Part shown: positions 7,150 through 16,033 of the stretch, in pieces
Position numbering within the stretch: position 1 is the stretch's first letter
Layout: the number at the start of each line of letters is the position of its first letter
NCBI RefSeq assembly: GCF_007845675.1
Contig: NZ_VOBR01000022.1
Span: 86,066-150,065, forward strand
Direction of reading: 5' to 3'
DNA from: Lentzea tibetensis
GTDB lineage: Bacteria; Actinomycetota; Actinomycetes; Mycobacteriales; Pseudonocardiaceae
DNA length: 64,000 bases
Made by a program: the position numbers and the translations under genes
Notes under the pieces: model-generated
Seen by the model: the letters and a program-made list of their open reading frames with translations, nothing else
What the model was told of the DNA's origin: nothing
Database searches by the model: none

Positions 7150-8142
7150 ATGCGCTTGTCCGACCGCGACCCCCAGGTCGGGGCAGACGAACTGGTCGAC
7201 GCGATGGTCCCGCCACCTCGGTTCGACGACGTCAGCTTCGACAGCTACATCCCCAACCCGGACGAGCCGAGCCAGGCCGCCGCCGTCAAGGCGTGCCAGG
7301 CGTTCGTCGAACGGGTGGGCGCGCGGAAGAAGCGCTGGTCGCTGTTCGGCCGGTCGGAGGACGAGGGCAAGCCCGGCCTGTACCTCGACGGCGGGTTCGG
7401 CGTCGGCAAGACGCACCTGCTCGCGTCGATCTGGCACTCGGTGCCCGGCCCCAAGGCGTACGGCACGTTCGTCGAGGTCACGAACCTCGTCGGTGTGCTG
7501 GGTTTCGTCGAGGCCGTCAAGCGGCTGAGCGAGCACCGGCTGCTGGCGATCGACGAGTTCGAGCTCGACGACCCCGGCGACACGATGCTCGTCACGCGAC
7601 TGCTCAAGGAGCTGACGGCGGCCGGCGTGTTCGTCGCGGCGACGTCCAACACGCTGCCGGACAAGCTCGGTGAGGGCCGGTTCGCGGCGGCGGACTTCCT
7701 GCGCGAGATCCAGACGGTGTCCGCGAAGTTCGACGTCGTGCGCGTCGACGGCCCCGACTACCGGCACCGCGGCCTGCCCGACGCGCCGCCGCCGATGTCC
7801 GACGGCGAGCTGACCACCCGCGCCGAGAGCATGCCGGGCGCCACGCTCGACGACTTCGACGAGCTGTGCGCGGCGCTCGCCCGCATCCACCCGTCGCGCT
7901 ACGGCAGGCTCGTCGACGGTGTGACGGCCGTGCACCTGCGCGACGTGAAGGCGGCGCCCGACCAGGCCGTCGCGCTGCGGCTCGTGGCGTTCGGCGACCG
8001 GCTGTACGACCGGGACGTCCCGGTCGCCGTGTCCGGCCGGCCGCTGTCCGACCTGTTCAGCGAGGAGATGCTGCGCGGCGGTTACCGCAAGAAGTACCTG
8101 CGCGCGGTGTCCCGCCTGGTCGCACTGTCACGACCGAGCTAG
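7150..8142 (+). CDS. zapE: Cell division protein ZapE-like AFG1 ATPase
   Basis: A 330-residue AAA-type P-loop protein with Walker A GGFGVGKT (81-88), Walker B LLAIDEFE (131-138) and the sensor region FVAATSNTLPDKLGEGRF, typical of the AFG1/ZapE family. In proteobacteria ZapE acts at the Z-ring; in actinobacteria the role is little studied. The ATG at 7150 is 29 nt from the divergent reductase start, so the two share a promoter region. Confidence 0.9.
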   Translation: MRLSDRDPQVGADELVDAMVPPPRFDDVSFDSYIPNPDEPSQAAAVKACQAFVERVGARKKRWSLFGRSEDEGKPGLYLDGGFGVGKTHLLASIWHSVPGPKAYGTFVEVTNLVGVLGFVEAVKRLSEHRLLAIDEFELDDPGDTMLVTRLLKELTAAGVFVAATSNTLPDKLGEGRFAAADFLREIQTVSAKFDVVRVDGPDYRHRGLPDAPPPMSDGELTTRAESMPGATLDDFDELCAALARIHPSRYGRLVDGVTAVHLRDVKAAPDQAVALRLVAFGDRLYDRDVPVAVSGRPLSDLFSEEMLRGGYRKKYLRAVSRLVALSRPS

Positions 8143-8160
8143 GTCACGACCGAAGCCAGG

Positions 8161-9302
8161 TCACGACCAGGCCAGGTCGCGGCCGGCCTTCGCGTACCAG
8201 CGGTGCAGCTCGGCGTCGATGCGCTCCGAGTCCTCGGCCGACAGCACCAGCGACGGCTCCTGGTGCGGCCACGACTCGACGATCCGCGCCCGCAGCCCTG
8301 ACGGCGGGTGGTGCGTCCACATGGACGCTTCCGCGACGACGGACTGCTTGCGCAGCTCGGCGAGGTCGAGCCGGGTCCGGCACTCGACCGCTGCGGCGCG
8401 CCACTCGACCACACCCGGATGAGCGCGTCCGGCGGCCCTGGTCCGCCGCTCCGCAGCTTCCACCGCACCGCTGAGGTGGAACGACGCCACCAGGTCGTCC
8501 ATGAGCGCGACGGTTCCAGCGGTCCCCGCCAGCCGGGCGGCGAGTGCGTCCGCGCAGTACTCGGCCCGCTGGTGGTCGCGCGACGCGATCGCCAGCAGCC
8601 CGGCCTGCGTCCACAGGCAGGCCTGCTGGGCCAGCCGCTGCAACGGTCGCAGCAGCGACTCGACGATCTCGAGCGCGATGTTGTCTCGCTCAACCCGGTC
8701 AGCGGGCTGCTCGGCTTCACCAGGTCGGCGAGCACACCCGGCGTGGACAACGCGGGCTGCGTGAGCAGGCTCCGCGCCGGGTCCGCGTTCACGAAATGCG
8801 CGAACTCGTGGGCCAGCAAGGCCACCCGCTGCTGCGGCGAGAGGATTCCCCACAGCGGCAAACCCAGGCACAACCTGCGGCGACGCCGCAGGCCGAACAC
8901 TCCTGCAGCCGCGTTGAACTCGTAGTCCAGTGCGACGTGGTGAGGTACCGGCGCGCCCGAAGCGCGTGCGACCCGGTCGATCAACTCGAACAGGGCAGGC
9001 GCGTCCGGGCGGTTCACGACCGCCCAGTCGGTCTCCATCCGGCCGATCCGCGGGCGCAACGTCCAGGCGAACGCGACGAGGAGGGTGCCGGGAACGATCC
9101 ACAGCGAGGGGAAGTCCCGCGCCACGAGGCGCAGTCCGCTTGCCAGCACGACGCCGAGCAGCAGCACCAGCACGGCCGACGCGGCGACGAGCGCGACTCT
9201 GGCGGCGGTCCACTCCGGGCGACTCGGCGGACGGCCGGAGTAGGCGGTGAACTGGCGCGCGTTGAGCCGCAACGCGAGCCGTTTCGCGGATTCCCCAGTC
9301 AC
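8161..9302 (-). pseudogene. M48-family membrane metalloprotease, frameshifted
   Basis: One reading frame from GTG 9302 (TGESAKRLALRLNARQF) encodes two hydrophobic segments, a YEFNAAAGVFG stretch and the zinc-binding HEFAHFVNAD. It then loses homology near 8690, after PLTGLS. A second frame picks up at ERDNIALEIVESLL and continues through HQRAEYCADALAARLAG, which supplies the third zinc ligand region of M48 peptidases, to a TGA at 8161. A missing base near 8690-8700 would rejoin them. The halves together give about 380 residues, normal for the family. It is a recent pseudogene, an assembly error or, less likely, a programmed shift. The start region is divergent from the DUF3040 gene. Confidence 0.8.
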
Positions 9303-9371
9303 AAGAAGACAGTGTGCCGTGCGTTCGCCGTGGGTATTCGGAATGAGAACTTCCCCCGAGAAAGGCGCCCG

Positions 9372-9623
9372 ATGCTGAGCGATGCCGAACGCCGCTCGCT
9401 GGACGAGATCGAGCAGCGGTTGTCCCTTGAAGAACCTGACCTGGTCCGCGCGTTCACGGCCGGCCCCGTGCGCAACCCGTGGATGCACCACATAGTGATG
9501 CTCGTGTTCGGCGCGCTGGGCGCGTTGCTGCTCGCGATCGGAGCGCCGGGAATCGGCCTGTTGTGCCTGCTGGTAGCTGGTGCGGCCGCCGTGCTGCAAC
9601 GTCATCCGCTGCGAATTCGTTAG
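9372..9623 (+). CDS. DUF3040 small membrane protein
   Basis: ATG 9372 is preceded by GAGAAAGG. The 83-residue product begins MLSDAERRSLDEIEQRL, the signature of DUF3040, followed by two closely spaced hydrophobic helices (IVMLVFGALGALLLAIG and GLLCLLVAGAAAVL). Such proteins are widespread in actinobacteria, often near division or wall genes, without a known activity. It ends 35 nt before the ABC-F gene, which may be co-transcribed. Confidence 0.8.
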   Translation: MLSDAERRSLDEIEQRLSLEEPDLVRAFTAGPVRNPWMHHIVMLVFGALGALLLAIGAPGIGLLCLLVAGAAAVLQRHPLRIR

Positions 9624-9658
9624 GCGTTGCCGTCGCGAACCCGCAACGATGTCCCGTT

Positions 9659-11278
9659 GTGGGCTTCTTGGAGGCGAACGGCCTCGCGTACCGGCTTCCC
9701 GACGGACGTGAGTTGTTTCGCGATGTGTCGTTCAAAGTCGGCGGCGGGACGGTGGTCGCGCTCGTCGGCGCGAACGGCGTCGGCAAGTCGACGCTGCTGC
9801 GGTTGCTCTCGGGTGAGCTGACCCCGAGGGAGGGCAGCACGCAGGTGCAGGGCGGCATGGGCGTGATGCCCCAGTTCGTCGGCTCGGTGCGCGACGAGTC
9901 GACCGTCCGCGACCTCCTGCTCACCGTCGCTCCGGCGCGGCTGCGCAACGCCGCGCGCGAGCTGGACGCCGTCGAGCTCGCGATGATGGAGACCGACGAC
10001 GAGCCCACCCAGATGCGGTACGCCGAGGCGCTCGTCGCCTGGGGCGAGGCCGGCGGCTACGACGCCGAGGTCCTGTGGGACACGGTGACCGTCGCGGCGC
10101 TCGGCATCCCGTTCGAGCGCGCCCGGTTCCGCGAGGTGCGCACGCTGTCCGGCGGCGAGCAGAAGCGGCTGGTGCTGGAGTCGTTGCTGCGCGGCCACGA
10201 GCAGGTGCTGCTGCTCGACGAGCCGGACAACTACCTCGACGTGCCGGGCAAGCGCTGGCTGGAGGACCGTCTCAAGGGGACGGACAAGGCCGTGCTGCTC
10301 GTCAGTCACGACCGGGAGCTGCTGGCCACCGCGGCGACGCACGTCGTCACCGTCGAGGCGCACAGCGCGTGGACGCACCACGGCTCGTTCGGCACGTGGC
10401 ACGCCGCGCGCGAGGCCCGCATCGACCGGCTCGCCGAGCAGCACCGCCGCTGGGAGGAGGAGCACCAGCGGCTCAAGGACCTCGTGCGCACGTTGCAGCA
10501 GCAGGCGAAGGTCTCCGAGGTCATGGCGGCGAAGTATCGCGTCATGTGCGGACGGCTGGAGCGCTACGAGGAGGCGGGACCACCGCCCGAGCTGCCGTCG
10601 GACGAGAAGGTGACGCCCCGGCTGCGCGGCGGCCGCACCGGTGTCCGCGCGATCACGTGCGAGCACCTCGAGCTGACCGGACTGATGAAGCCGTTCGACA
10701 CGGAGATCTTCTTCGGCGACCGGGTGGCCGTGCTCGGCTCCAACGGCTCCGGCAAGAGCCACTTCCTGCGGCTGCTCGGCGGTGATCCCGTCGCGCACAC
10801 GGGGAAGTGCCGCCTCGGGGCGCGCGTCGTGCCGGGGTTGTTCGCGCAGACGCACCAGCACCCCGAGTGGATCGGGCGCACCCTCGTCGACATCCTCTGG
10901 CACGGCGCCGACAACCGCTCGGGGCGTGATCGCGGCGCGGCGATGAGCGTGCTCTCGCGGTACGGGCTCGGCGCGTCCGGCGACCAGCGGTTCGAGAACC
11001 TGTCCGGCGGCCAGCAGGCCAGGTTCCAGGTGCTGCTGCTGGAGCTGTCCGGCGACACGTTGCTGCTGCTGGACGAGCCGACGGACAACCTCGACCTGGC
11101 GTCGGCGGAGGCGCTGCAACGCGCGCTGGACGAGTTCGAGGGCACGGTCGTCGCGGTGACGCACGATCGCTGGTTCGCGCGCTCGTTCGACCGCTTCCTG
11201 CTGTTCCGCTCGGACGGCGTGGTGTCGGAGGTGGACGAGCCGGTGTGGGACGAGTCGCGCGTTCGCCGCGCCCGTTGA
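9659..11278 (+). CDS. ABC-F family duplicated ATPase (ribosome-associated type)
   Basis: Starting at GTG 9659, the 539-residue protein has two ABC domains and no membrane domain. Domain 1 has Walker A GANGVGKST, signature LSGGEQKR and Walker B VLLLDEPDNYLD. Domain 2 has GSNGSGKSH (His where Thr is usual), LSGGQQAR and LLLLDEPTDNLD. The linker (HRRWEEEHQRLKDLVRTLQQQ) forms the charged helical arm of ABC-F proteins, which bind the ribosomal E site. Members act in translation control or antibiotic protection. The lack of a long C-terminal extension and of biosynthetic neighbours does not settle which. Confidence 0.9.
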   Translation: MGFLEANGLAYRLPDGRELFRDVSFKVGGGTVVALVGANGVGKSTLLRLLSGELTPREGSTQVQGGMGVMPQFVGSVRDESTVRDLLLTVAPARLRNAARELDAVELAMMETDDEPTQMRYAEALVAWGEAGGYDAEVLWDTVTVAALGIPFERARFREVRTLSGGEQKRLVLESLLRGHEQVLLLDEPDNYLDVPGKRWLEDRLKGTDKAVLLVSHDRELLATAATHVVTVEAHSAWTHHGSFGTWHAAREARIDRLAEQHRRWEEEHQRLKDLVRTLQQQAKVSEVMAAKYRVMCGRLERYEEAGPPPELPSDEKVTPRLRGGRTGVRAITCEHLELTGLMKPFDTEIFFGDRVAVLGSNGSGKSHFLRLLGGDPVAHTGKCRLGARVVPGLFAQTHQHPEWIGRTLVDILWHGADNRSGRDRGAAMSVLSRYGLGASGDQRFENLSGGQQARFQVLLLELSGDTLLLLDEPTDNLDLASAEALQRALDEFEGTVVAVTHDRWFARSFDRFLLFRSDGVVSEVDEPVWDESRVRRAR

Positions 11279-11382
11279 GACATCCAAAGCAACGGTTGAT
11301 CACCCTGCTGCCGTAGTGACGCCCGGTGTCGTGCTCCGTCAACCTCCGTAGTGGATCAACTACGCGAGGTTGCGGAGCACCC

Positions 11383-11892
11383 ATGCCGAAACTGTCTGTC
11401 GCTCTCTCTGGAGCGCTTCTGCTCACCGCGTTCGCCACGCCCGTGGCGTTCGCCGACCCCGTGGCGCTGGAGTGCGTGGGCGCGAAGAGCGCGAAGTACT
11501 CGCCCGGTCTCACGCTCGAGCCCCAGGAGCAGGCGATCCTGCTGCACGCGACCTACGCGCCGTGCGCGGGCAACGGCGGCGTCACGTCGGCCACGCAGGT
11601 GCATCAGGTGACGAAGAACGCGTCCTGCCTGTCGGTGGGCGAGGCGAACCCCGGCACCGCCGACTTCACCTGGAACATCGGCGAGACCAGCACGTTCACC
11701 TACGAGGCGACGGTCGAGCGCCCGGCGGGCCAGCTCGTCACGACCAAACGGGGCACGTTCACGTCCGGCAAGTTCGCCGGTGCCGCCGTCGTCGAGGTCG
11801 CGGCGGGCGCGACGCCGAACGTGGCCGAGTGCCTCGCCGGCGGGATCAAGACGATCGACTCCACCATCACGCTGACGATCGTCCAGCAGTAG
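11383..11892 (+). CDS. Small secreted protein, function unknown
   Basis: ATG 11383 follows GGAG (11373-11376). The 169-residue product has a Sec signal peptide (PKLSVALSGALLLTAFATPVAFADP, cleavage after AFA). The mature ~145-residue domain is beta-rich with four Cys (ECVGAK, YAPCAGN, NASCLSVG, VAECLAGG), consistent with two disulphides. I recognise no family beyond a generic actinobacterial extracellular hypothetical protein. Upstream, CGTAGT-N6-ACTACG (11346-11363) may be an operator or stem. Confidence 0.75.
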   Translation: MPKLSVALSGALLLTAFATPVAFADPVALECVGAKSAKYSPGLTLEPQEQAILLHATYAPCAGNGGVTSATQVHQVTKNASCLSVGEANPGTADFTWNIGETSTFTYEATVERPAGQLVTTKRGTFTSGKFAGAAVVEVAAGATPNVAECLAGGIKTIDSTITLTIVQQ

Positions 11893-11919
11893 TTCACCTG
11901 CGTGGGCTAGAACTGGCGC

Positions 11920-12531
11920 GTGCAGGTCGACAACTACTGCGAGCGGCTCGCTCCCGGACTGTGGGGTGAGCCGCTGAACGCGTTCACCAACATCGCGTTC
12001 CTGGTGGCCGCGGTGCTGCTGGCGCGCAGGCACGCGCCGCCGAGCGTGCGGGTGCTGCCGGTGCTGCTCGCGCTGGTGGGTCTGGCGAGCCTGTCGTTCC
12101 ACACCATGGCGACCGAGTTCACCGGCTGGCTCGACACCGGGTTCATCGCCGTGTTCGTCCTCTACTACGTCGTCGGTTACGCGCACTGGTTCCACGGCGT
12201 GCGCTGGTCGCTCGCGTGGCTCGCGGCACCGGTGTTCGTCGGTTTCGCGTTCGCGATCGGACTGCTCGTGCGCGTCGGCCCGGCCATCTACCTGCCCGCG
12301 TTGCTGGTGATGATCGTGCTGACCGGGCTGGCGGACGGCTACCGCGCGTGGTTCGCCGCCGCCGCGGTCGTGTTTGCCGTGTCGCTCACGCTGCGCACGG
12401 TCGACGAGCCGCTGTGCGCGCAGTGGCCTGCCGGCACGCACTTCCTGTGGCACCTGCTGAACGCGGTCGTGCTGTACCTCGTGACCGCCGCGGCGATCAC
12501 TCGATCAGCGCGGGCAGCGTCCCGTTCTTGA
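11920..12531 (+). CDS. Alkaline-ceramidase-like (CREST superfamily) membrane hydrolase
   Basis: GTG at 11920 lacks a ribosome site, but a TAGAAC hexamer at 11908-11913 could be the -10 of a leaderless transcript. The 203-residue protein has about seven hydrophobic helices. It carries the superfamily pattern: N-terminal YCERLxPGLWGEPLNAFTN, then SFHTMAT, then LDTGF, and near the end HFLWHLLNA. The conserved Ser, His, Asp and paired His positions would bind catalytic zinc. Bacterial members are annotated as ceramidase-domain proteins; the lipid substrate is unknown. Its 3' end overlaps the convergent DUF2252 gene by 35 bp. Confidence 0.82.
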   Translation: MQVDNYCERLAPGLWGEPLNAFTNIAFLVAAVLLARRHAPPSVRVLPVLLALVGLASLSFHTMATEFTGWLDTGFIAVFVLYYVVGYAHWFHGVRWSLAWLAAPVFVGFAFAIGLLVRVGPAIYLPALLVMIVLTGLADGYRAWFAAAAVVFAVSLTLRTVDEPLCAQWPAGTHFLWHLLNAVVLYLVTAAAITRSARAASRS

Positions 12532-13876
12532 CGAGGTCGACCAGCTCGGCGTGGTCGGCCTCGGTCTGGTCGGCGTAGTCGAACGCGTACCGGGCGAACG
12601 CCTCGTCGAGGTCGTCGCCGCCGGTGCCCTGGAAGTACCCGGCCAGCAGCCGCGGGTCGACCGACCGGCTGTGCGCCCGCGCCAGCAGTGCGCCCGCGAG
12701 GCGGCCGTAGTCGTCGAGGTCGTCGCGCTTGAGCGTGGTCGCGTCGATCTCGCCCTTGCGGTTGCGGAACTGCCGCACGATGTACGGGCGGTCCTCGATC
12801 GTCGTCCAGCCGAGCAGGATGTCCGTCTCGGCCTGCACGAGCCGCGCGCCGTGCACGATGCGCTTGCCCTCGTGCTTCGCGGGCTCGGCGGCGAGGAACG
12901 GCTCCAGCGCCGAGTGCCGCGCCTCCTTGGCCTGCAGCACCAGTGCCTCGTTGCCGTTGCCGTGCAACAGGATCAGGTAGTTGCGCAGGCCGACGCTGCC
13001 GGTGCCGACGACGCGGAACGCCACGTCCGACACGCCGTAGCGCATGATCAGGTTGCGGCGCGACTCGCGCAGCGTGTCCACGTAGGACGGCAGCGAGCCG
13101 ACGACGGCGTCCCTGGTCTCGTCGGTGACGGTCGTGAACGTGGGCGGGTTCGTGATGAACCGCCACTGCTCGCCGTCGTGCGCCGTCCACTTGGCGGCGA
13201 AGCGCGCGCTGGTGTTCTTGCGCGACTTCTCCGCGGCCTTGCTGAAGTCCTTGAGCAGGTCGTCGGCCTTGACCTTGGACAGCACGGACTCGTCGCCGAG
13301 CGCGGTCCACGCGTCCATGAACGGGATCTCCGCGAGGTGCCGGATCGCGCTGCGGTACGCGCTCACCGCGTCCTCGGCGGCTTCGCGGCAGCCCTTCTCC
13401 GAGACGTCACCGGTGCGCCCGGCGAGCACGAGCGACGTGACGAGCCGCTTGAGGTCCCACTCCCACGGGCCGGGCAGCGTCTCGTCGAAGTCGTTGATGT
13501 CCATGACGATCTGGCCCTCGGGCGTGCCGTACAGCCCGAAGTTCGCCGCGTGCGCGTCGCCGCACAGCTGCGCCTCGAGTCCACTCGACACACCGGCGGC
13601 GAGGTCGCCTGCCATGAGTCCCGCGCTGCCGCGGAAGAACGCGAACGGGTTCGCCAGCATGCGGCCGATGCGCAACGGGACCAGGTGCTCGAGCCTGCCC
13701 TCGTTGCTGATGTTCATGAACTCGAGCACGCTGGGCCGGTCACGTGCCAGGTGCGTCTCGCGGTGCGCCGCGAAGCTCACCTCGTCGCGCAGGGCACGAC
13801 CCCGTGCGAGGACCTCGTCGGGCTCGGTCCACGTGCCCAGCGCGGCGGCGGCCTGCGCTCGCTTGCGTTCACCCAT
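12497..13876 (-). CDS. DUF2252 family protein (kinase-like fold)
   Basis: ATG at 13876 gives 459 residues; the longer ATG at 13924 would lie inside a hairpin. Characteristic motifs are FFRGSAGLMAGDL, LCGDAHAANFGLYG, VMDINDFDETLPGPWEWDLKRL, RVVGTGSVG and the C-terminal YFQGTGGDDLDEAFARYAFDYADQT. The GDAHxxNFG and DxNDFDE pairs resemble the catalytic loop and metal-binding aspartates of aminoglycoside-phosphotransferase-like kinases, so phosphotransfer is plausible but unproven. A CAGAAT hexamer close upstream suggests a leaderless start. Confidence 0.9.
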   Translation of the reverse strand: MGERKRAQAAAALGTWTEPDEVLARGRALRDEVSFAAHRETHLARDRPSVLEFMNISNEGRLEHLVPLRIGRMLANPFAFFRGSAGLMAGDLAAGVSSGLEAQLCGDAHAANFGLYGTPEGQIVMDINDFDETLPGPWEWDLKRLVTSLVLAGRTGDVSEKGCREAAEDAVSAYRSAIRHLAEIPFMDAWTALGDESVLSKVKADDLLKDFSKAAEKSRKNTSARFAAKWTAHDGEQWRFITNPPTFTTVTDETRDAVVGSLPSYVDTLRESRRNLIMRYGVSDVAFRVVGTGSVGLRNYLILLHGNGNEALVLQAKEARHSALEPFLAAEPAKHEGKRIVHGARLVQAETDILLGWTTIEDRPYIVRQFRNRKGEIDATTLKRDDLDDYGRLAGALLARAHSRSVDPRLLAGYFQGTGGDDLDEAFARYAFDYADQTEADHAELVDLVKNGTLPALIE

Positions 13877-13892
13877 GCGGATGATTCTGCCT

Positions 13893-13924
13893 GTGCCGGA
13901 CGGGCCGTGAAGCCCGTCCGGCAC
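13893..13924. terminator. Perfect 13-bp stem hairpin upstream of DUF2252
   Basis: GTGCCGGACGGGC (13893-13905) pairs exactly with 13912-13924 around a 6-nt loop. It sits 17 nt upstream of the DUF2252 ATG, at the edge of the repeat-filled gap. It could stop transcription entering from the repeat region or act as an operator. Confidence 0.55.
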
Positions 13925-14071
13925 ATTTGTGACCTAGCGCGGAGGCCACAACACGCCGTCGCGAGGGGCAGTTCGCGACGTTTGCCCGGAACCGCCTGGC
14001 TTGGGTTGTGCTCGTGCGCCCGGCGTGTTCCGCGTTCTGCACCCGAGAGTTGCCTGTTCGGCAACTCCCGA

Positions 14072-14170
14072 AACTGTCGGTGTGCCGCGATACGCTTGGA
14101 GTGGGGACCTCGCGCCCCCCTTGGGGGGTTGTGGGGCCCCCGAATCCGAACGTAGTCGGCAGGTCTGACA
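14072..14170. repeat. ~99-bp flanking direct repeat, left copy
   Basis: It begins AACTGTCGGTG and ends AGGTCTGACA. Inside are GCGATACGCTTGGAGTGGGG, a C6-TT-G6 hairpin (14115-14128) and CCCCCGAATCCGA. A diverged copy in the same orientation lies at 14559-14656, so the pair brackets the minisatellite. No protein-coding potential is seen. Confidence 0.8.
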
Positions 14171-14180
14171 TTGCGGCGTC

Positions 14181-14552
14181 TGCGAGCCCGGTCGGACCCG
14201 TATCCGCCTGAATTCGAGTCTGGCGCACCCACATCCGCCTGGATACGGGCTTCGCCGGACCCGCACCCGTCTGGATGCGAGCGTGGCGGGGCCTGCACCG
14301 TCTGGATGCGAGCTGGCTGGACCTTTGTATTCGCCTGCATGCGCCCGGCCGGACCCGCATCCGTCTGGACGCGGGCTTGGCCGGACCTGTATCCGTCTGG
14401 ATGCGAGCCCGGCCGGACCCGCATCCGTCTGGACGCGGGCTTGGCCGGACCTTGTATCCGCCTGGATGCGGGCCCGGCCGGACCCGCATCGGTCTGACTG
14501 CGAGTCCGGCCGGACCGCATCTGCCTGAATGCGAGCCTGGGCGGCCCGCATC
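14181..14552. repeat. 32-bp tandem minisatellite, ~11-12 copies
   Basis: The unit is 30-33 bp, mostly 32 (for example GGCCGGACCCGCATCCGTCT followed by GGATGCGAGCCC). In the central part the units alternate between two subtypes, giving a 64-bp higher-order period (14347-14410 and 14411-14475). Because 32 is not a multiple of three and stops are avoided only by base bias, open frames here are spurious. With its flanking repeats it fills the gap 13925-14666, which has no gene. Confidence 0.85.
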
Positions 14553-14558
14553 CGCCGG

Positions 14559-14656
14559 AACTGTCGGTGCCTCGCGATACGCTTGGAGTGGGGCGCCGAG
14601 CCCCCTTGGGGGCGCTTGAGACCCCCCGAATCCGAGCCTACGCAGCAGGTCTGACA
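14559..14656. repeat. ~98-bp flanking direct repeat, right copy
   Basis: Same element as 14072-14170, sharing AACTGTCGGTG, GCGATACGCTTGGAGTGGGG, a C5-TT-G5 stem, CCCCCCGAATCCGA and AGGTCTGACA. It lies 10 nt beyond the rocD stop, so its stem may also serve as that gene's terminator. Confidence 0.8.
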
Positions 14657-14666
14657 GTCAGCGGCG

Positions 14667-15893
14667 TCAACGGCCGAGTACGGCCGCAATCGCCTCGACG
14701 CCCATGTCGATCTCGTCACGCGTGATCACCAGCGGGGGAGCGACGCGCAGCGTGGTCGCCTGCGTCTCCTTGCACAGCACGCCCCGCGCGGCCAGCGCCT
14801 CGGACGCGACCCGGCCGACCGGGCCGCCCGGCGCGATCTCGACACCGGCCCACAGGCCGCGACCGCGGACCTCGGCGACGCCGCGGCCGACGAGCGAGCC
14901 GAGCCGGGTGTGCAGGTAGCCGCCCAGCTCGCGGGAGCGCTCCTGGTACTCGCCGGTCGCCAGCAGGCGGACGACCGCGCGGCCGATGGCGCACGCCAGC
15001 GGGTTGCCGCCGAACGTCGAGCCGTGCTCGCCGGGGCGCAGCACGCCCAGCACCGCGCGGCTGCCGACGACCGCGGACACCGGCATGATGCCGCCGCCCA
15101 GCGCCTTGCCCAGCGTGTACAGGTCGGCGCGCACGCCCTCGTGGTCGAGCGCGAACAGCTCACCGGTGCGGGCGAGACCGGACTGGATCTCGTCGCAGAT
15201 CATCAGGACGTTGTGCTCGTCGCACAGGCGGCGGATGCCCGCGAGGTAGCCGGCGGGCGGAACCACGACACCAGCTTCGCCCTGGATGGGCTCGATCAGG
15301 ACGGCCGCGGTGTTCGGGGTGATCGCCGACGCGATCTCGTCCAGGTTGCCGTACTTCACGACCCGGAAGCCCGGCGTGAACGGGCCGAAGTCCTGGCGCG
15401 CGGTCTCGTCGGTCGAGAACGACACGATCGTCGTGGTGCGGCCGTGGAAGTTCGAGCCCGCGACGACGATCTCGGCGGTGCCCGACGGCACGCCCTTCAC
15501 CTGGTACGCCCACTTGCGTGCGACCTTGATCGCGGACTCGACGGCCTCCGCGCCGGAGTTCATCGCGAGCACCATCTCGGTACCGGTCAGCGTCGCCAGC
15601 TCACGGCAGAACAGGCCGAACTGGTCGTGGTGGAACGCGCGGGACGTCAGCGTCACCTTGTTCAGCTGGTCGACGGTCGCGGCGATCAGCTCGGGGTGGC
15701 GGTGGCCGAAGTTCAGCGACGAGTACCCGGACAGGAAGTCCAGGTAACGGCGACCCTCGACGTCGGTGACCCAGGCACCCTCGCCCTCCGCGATGACCAC
15801 CGGCAGCGGGTGGTAGTTGTGGGTGCTCCACTCCTCGTCGAGAGCGACGTACTCAGCACTTGTGGTGGTGTTGTGCTCGGCGATGGCGGTCAT
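14667..15893 (-). CDS. rocD: Ornithine aminotransferase
   Basis: A 408-residue fold-type I, class III aminotransferase converting ornithine and 2-oxoglutarate to glutamate-5-semialdehyde and glutamate with pyridoxal phosphate. Visible features are NSGAEAVESAIKVARKW, NFHGRT, EPIQGEAGVVVP, CDEIQSGLARTG with the ring-nitrogen Asp (about 234), TLGKALGGG with the Schiff-base Lys (about 263), and GSTFGGNPLACA. The length is normal. No arginase, Lrp or proline gene is adjacent. A perfect inverted repeat at 15914-15933 lies 21 nt before the ATG. Transcription runs toward the flanking repeat at 14559. Confidence 0.95.
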   Translation of the reverse strand: MTAIAEHNTTTSAEYVALDEEWSTHNYHPLPVVIAEGEGAWVTDVEGRRYLDFLSGYSSLNFGHRHPELIAATVDQLNKVTLTSRAFHHDQFGLFCRELATLTGTEMVLAMNSGAEAVESAIKVARKWAYQVKGVPSGTAEIVVAGSNFHGRTTTIVSFSTDETARQDFGPFTPGFRVVKYGNLDEIASAITPNTAAVLIEPIQGEAGVVVPPAGYLAGIRRLCDEHNVLMICDEIQSGLARTGELFALDHEGVRADLYTLGKALGGGIMPVSAVVGSRAVLGVLRPGEHGSTFGGNPLACAIGRAVVRLLATGEYQERSRELGGYLHTRLGSLVGRGVAEVRGRGLWAGVEIAPGGPVGRVASEALAARGVLCKETQATTLRVAPPLVITRDEIDMGVEAIAAVLGR

Positions 15894-15913
15894 GCAACAA
15901 GGCTAAGGCCCCG

Positions 15914-15933
15914 GACGGATGATTTCATCCGTC
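15914..15933. promoter_or_regulatory. Candidate operator GACGGATGA-TT-TCATCCGTC
   Basis: A perfect 9-bp inverted repeat with a 2-bp spacer just upstream of rocD and divergent from the PPK2 gene. Lrp/AsnC or GntR-type control of rocD is plausible; no regulator gene is next door. Confidence 0.6.
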
Positions 15934-16033
15934 GGACATTGCATGTTGCCTATGTTTGTTGCACAAATTCACTGATCCGTGGCGATCCGTTGCGCAACAG
16001 GCGGACTCGACGGTGTATCGCTACTCTCCGCTG

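Noticed and set aside
14181-14552. Possible CRISPR array (regular ~32-bp periodicity)
   Set aside because: Whole units repeat end to end with no unique spacers, and no cas gene is near.
13777-14719. Long open frames over the minisatellite giving Arg/Pro/Asp-rich repeats
   Set aside because: The 32-bp period rotates the frame, several frames are open on both strands at once, and no ribosome site or domain is seen.
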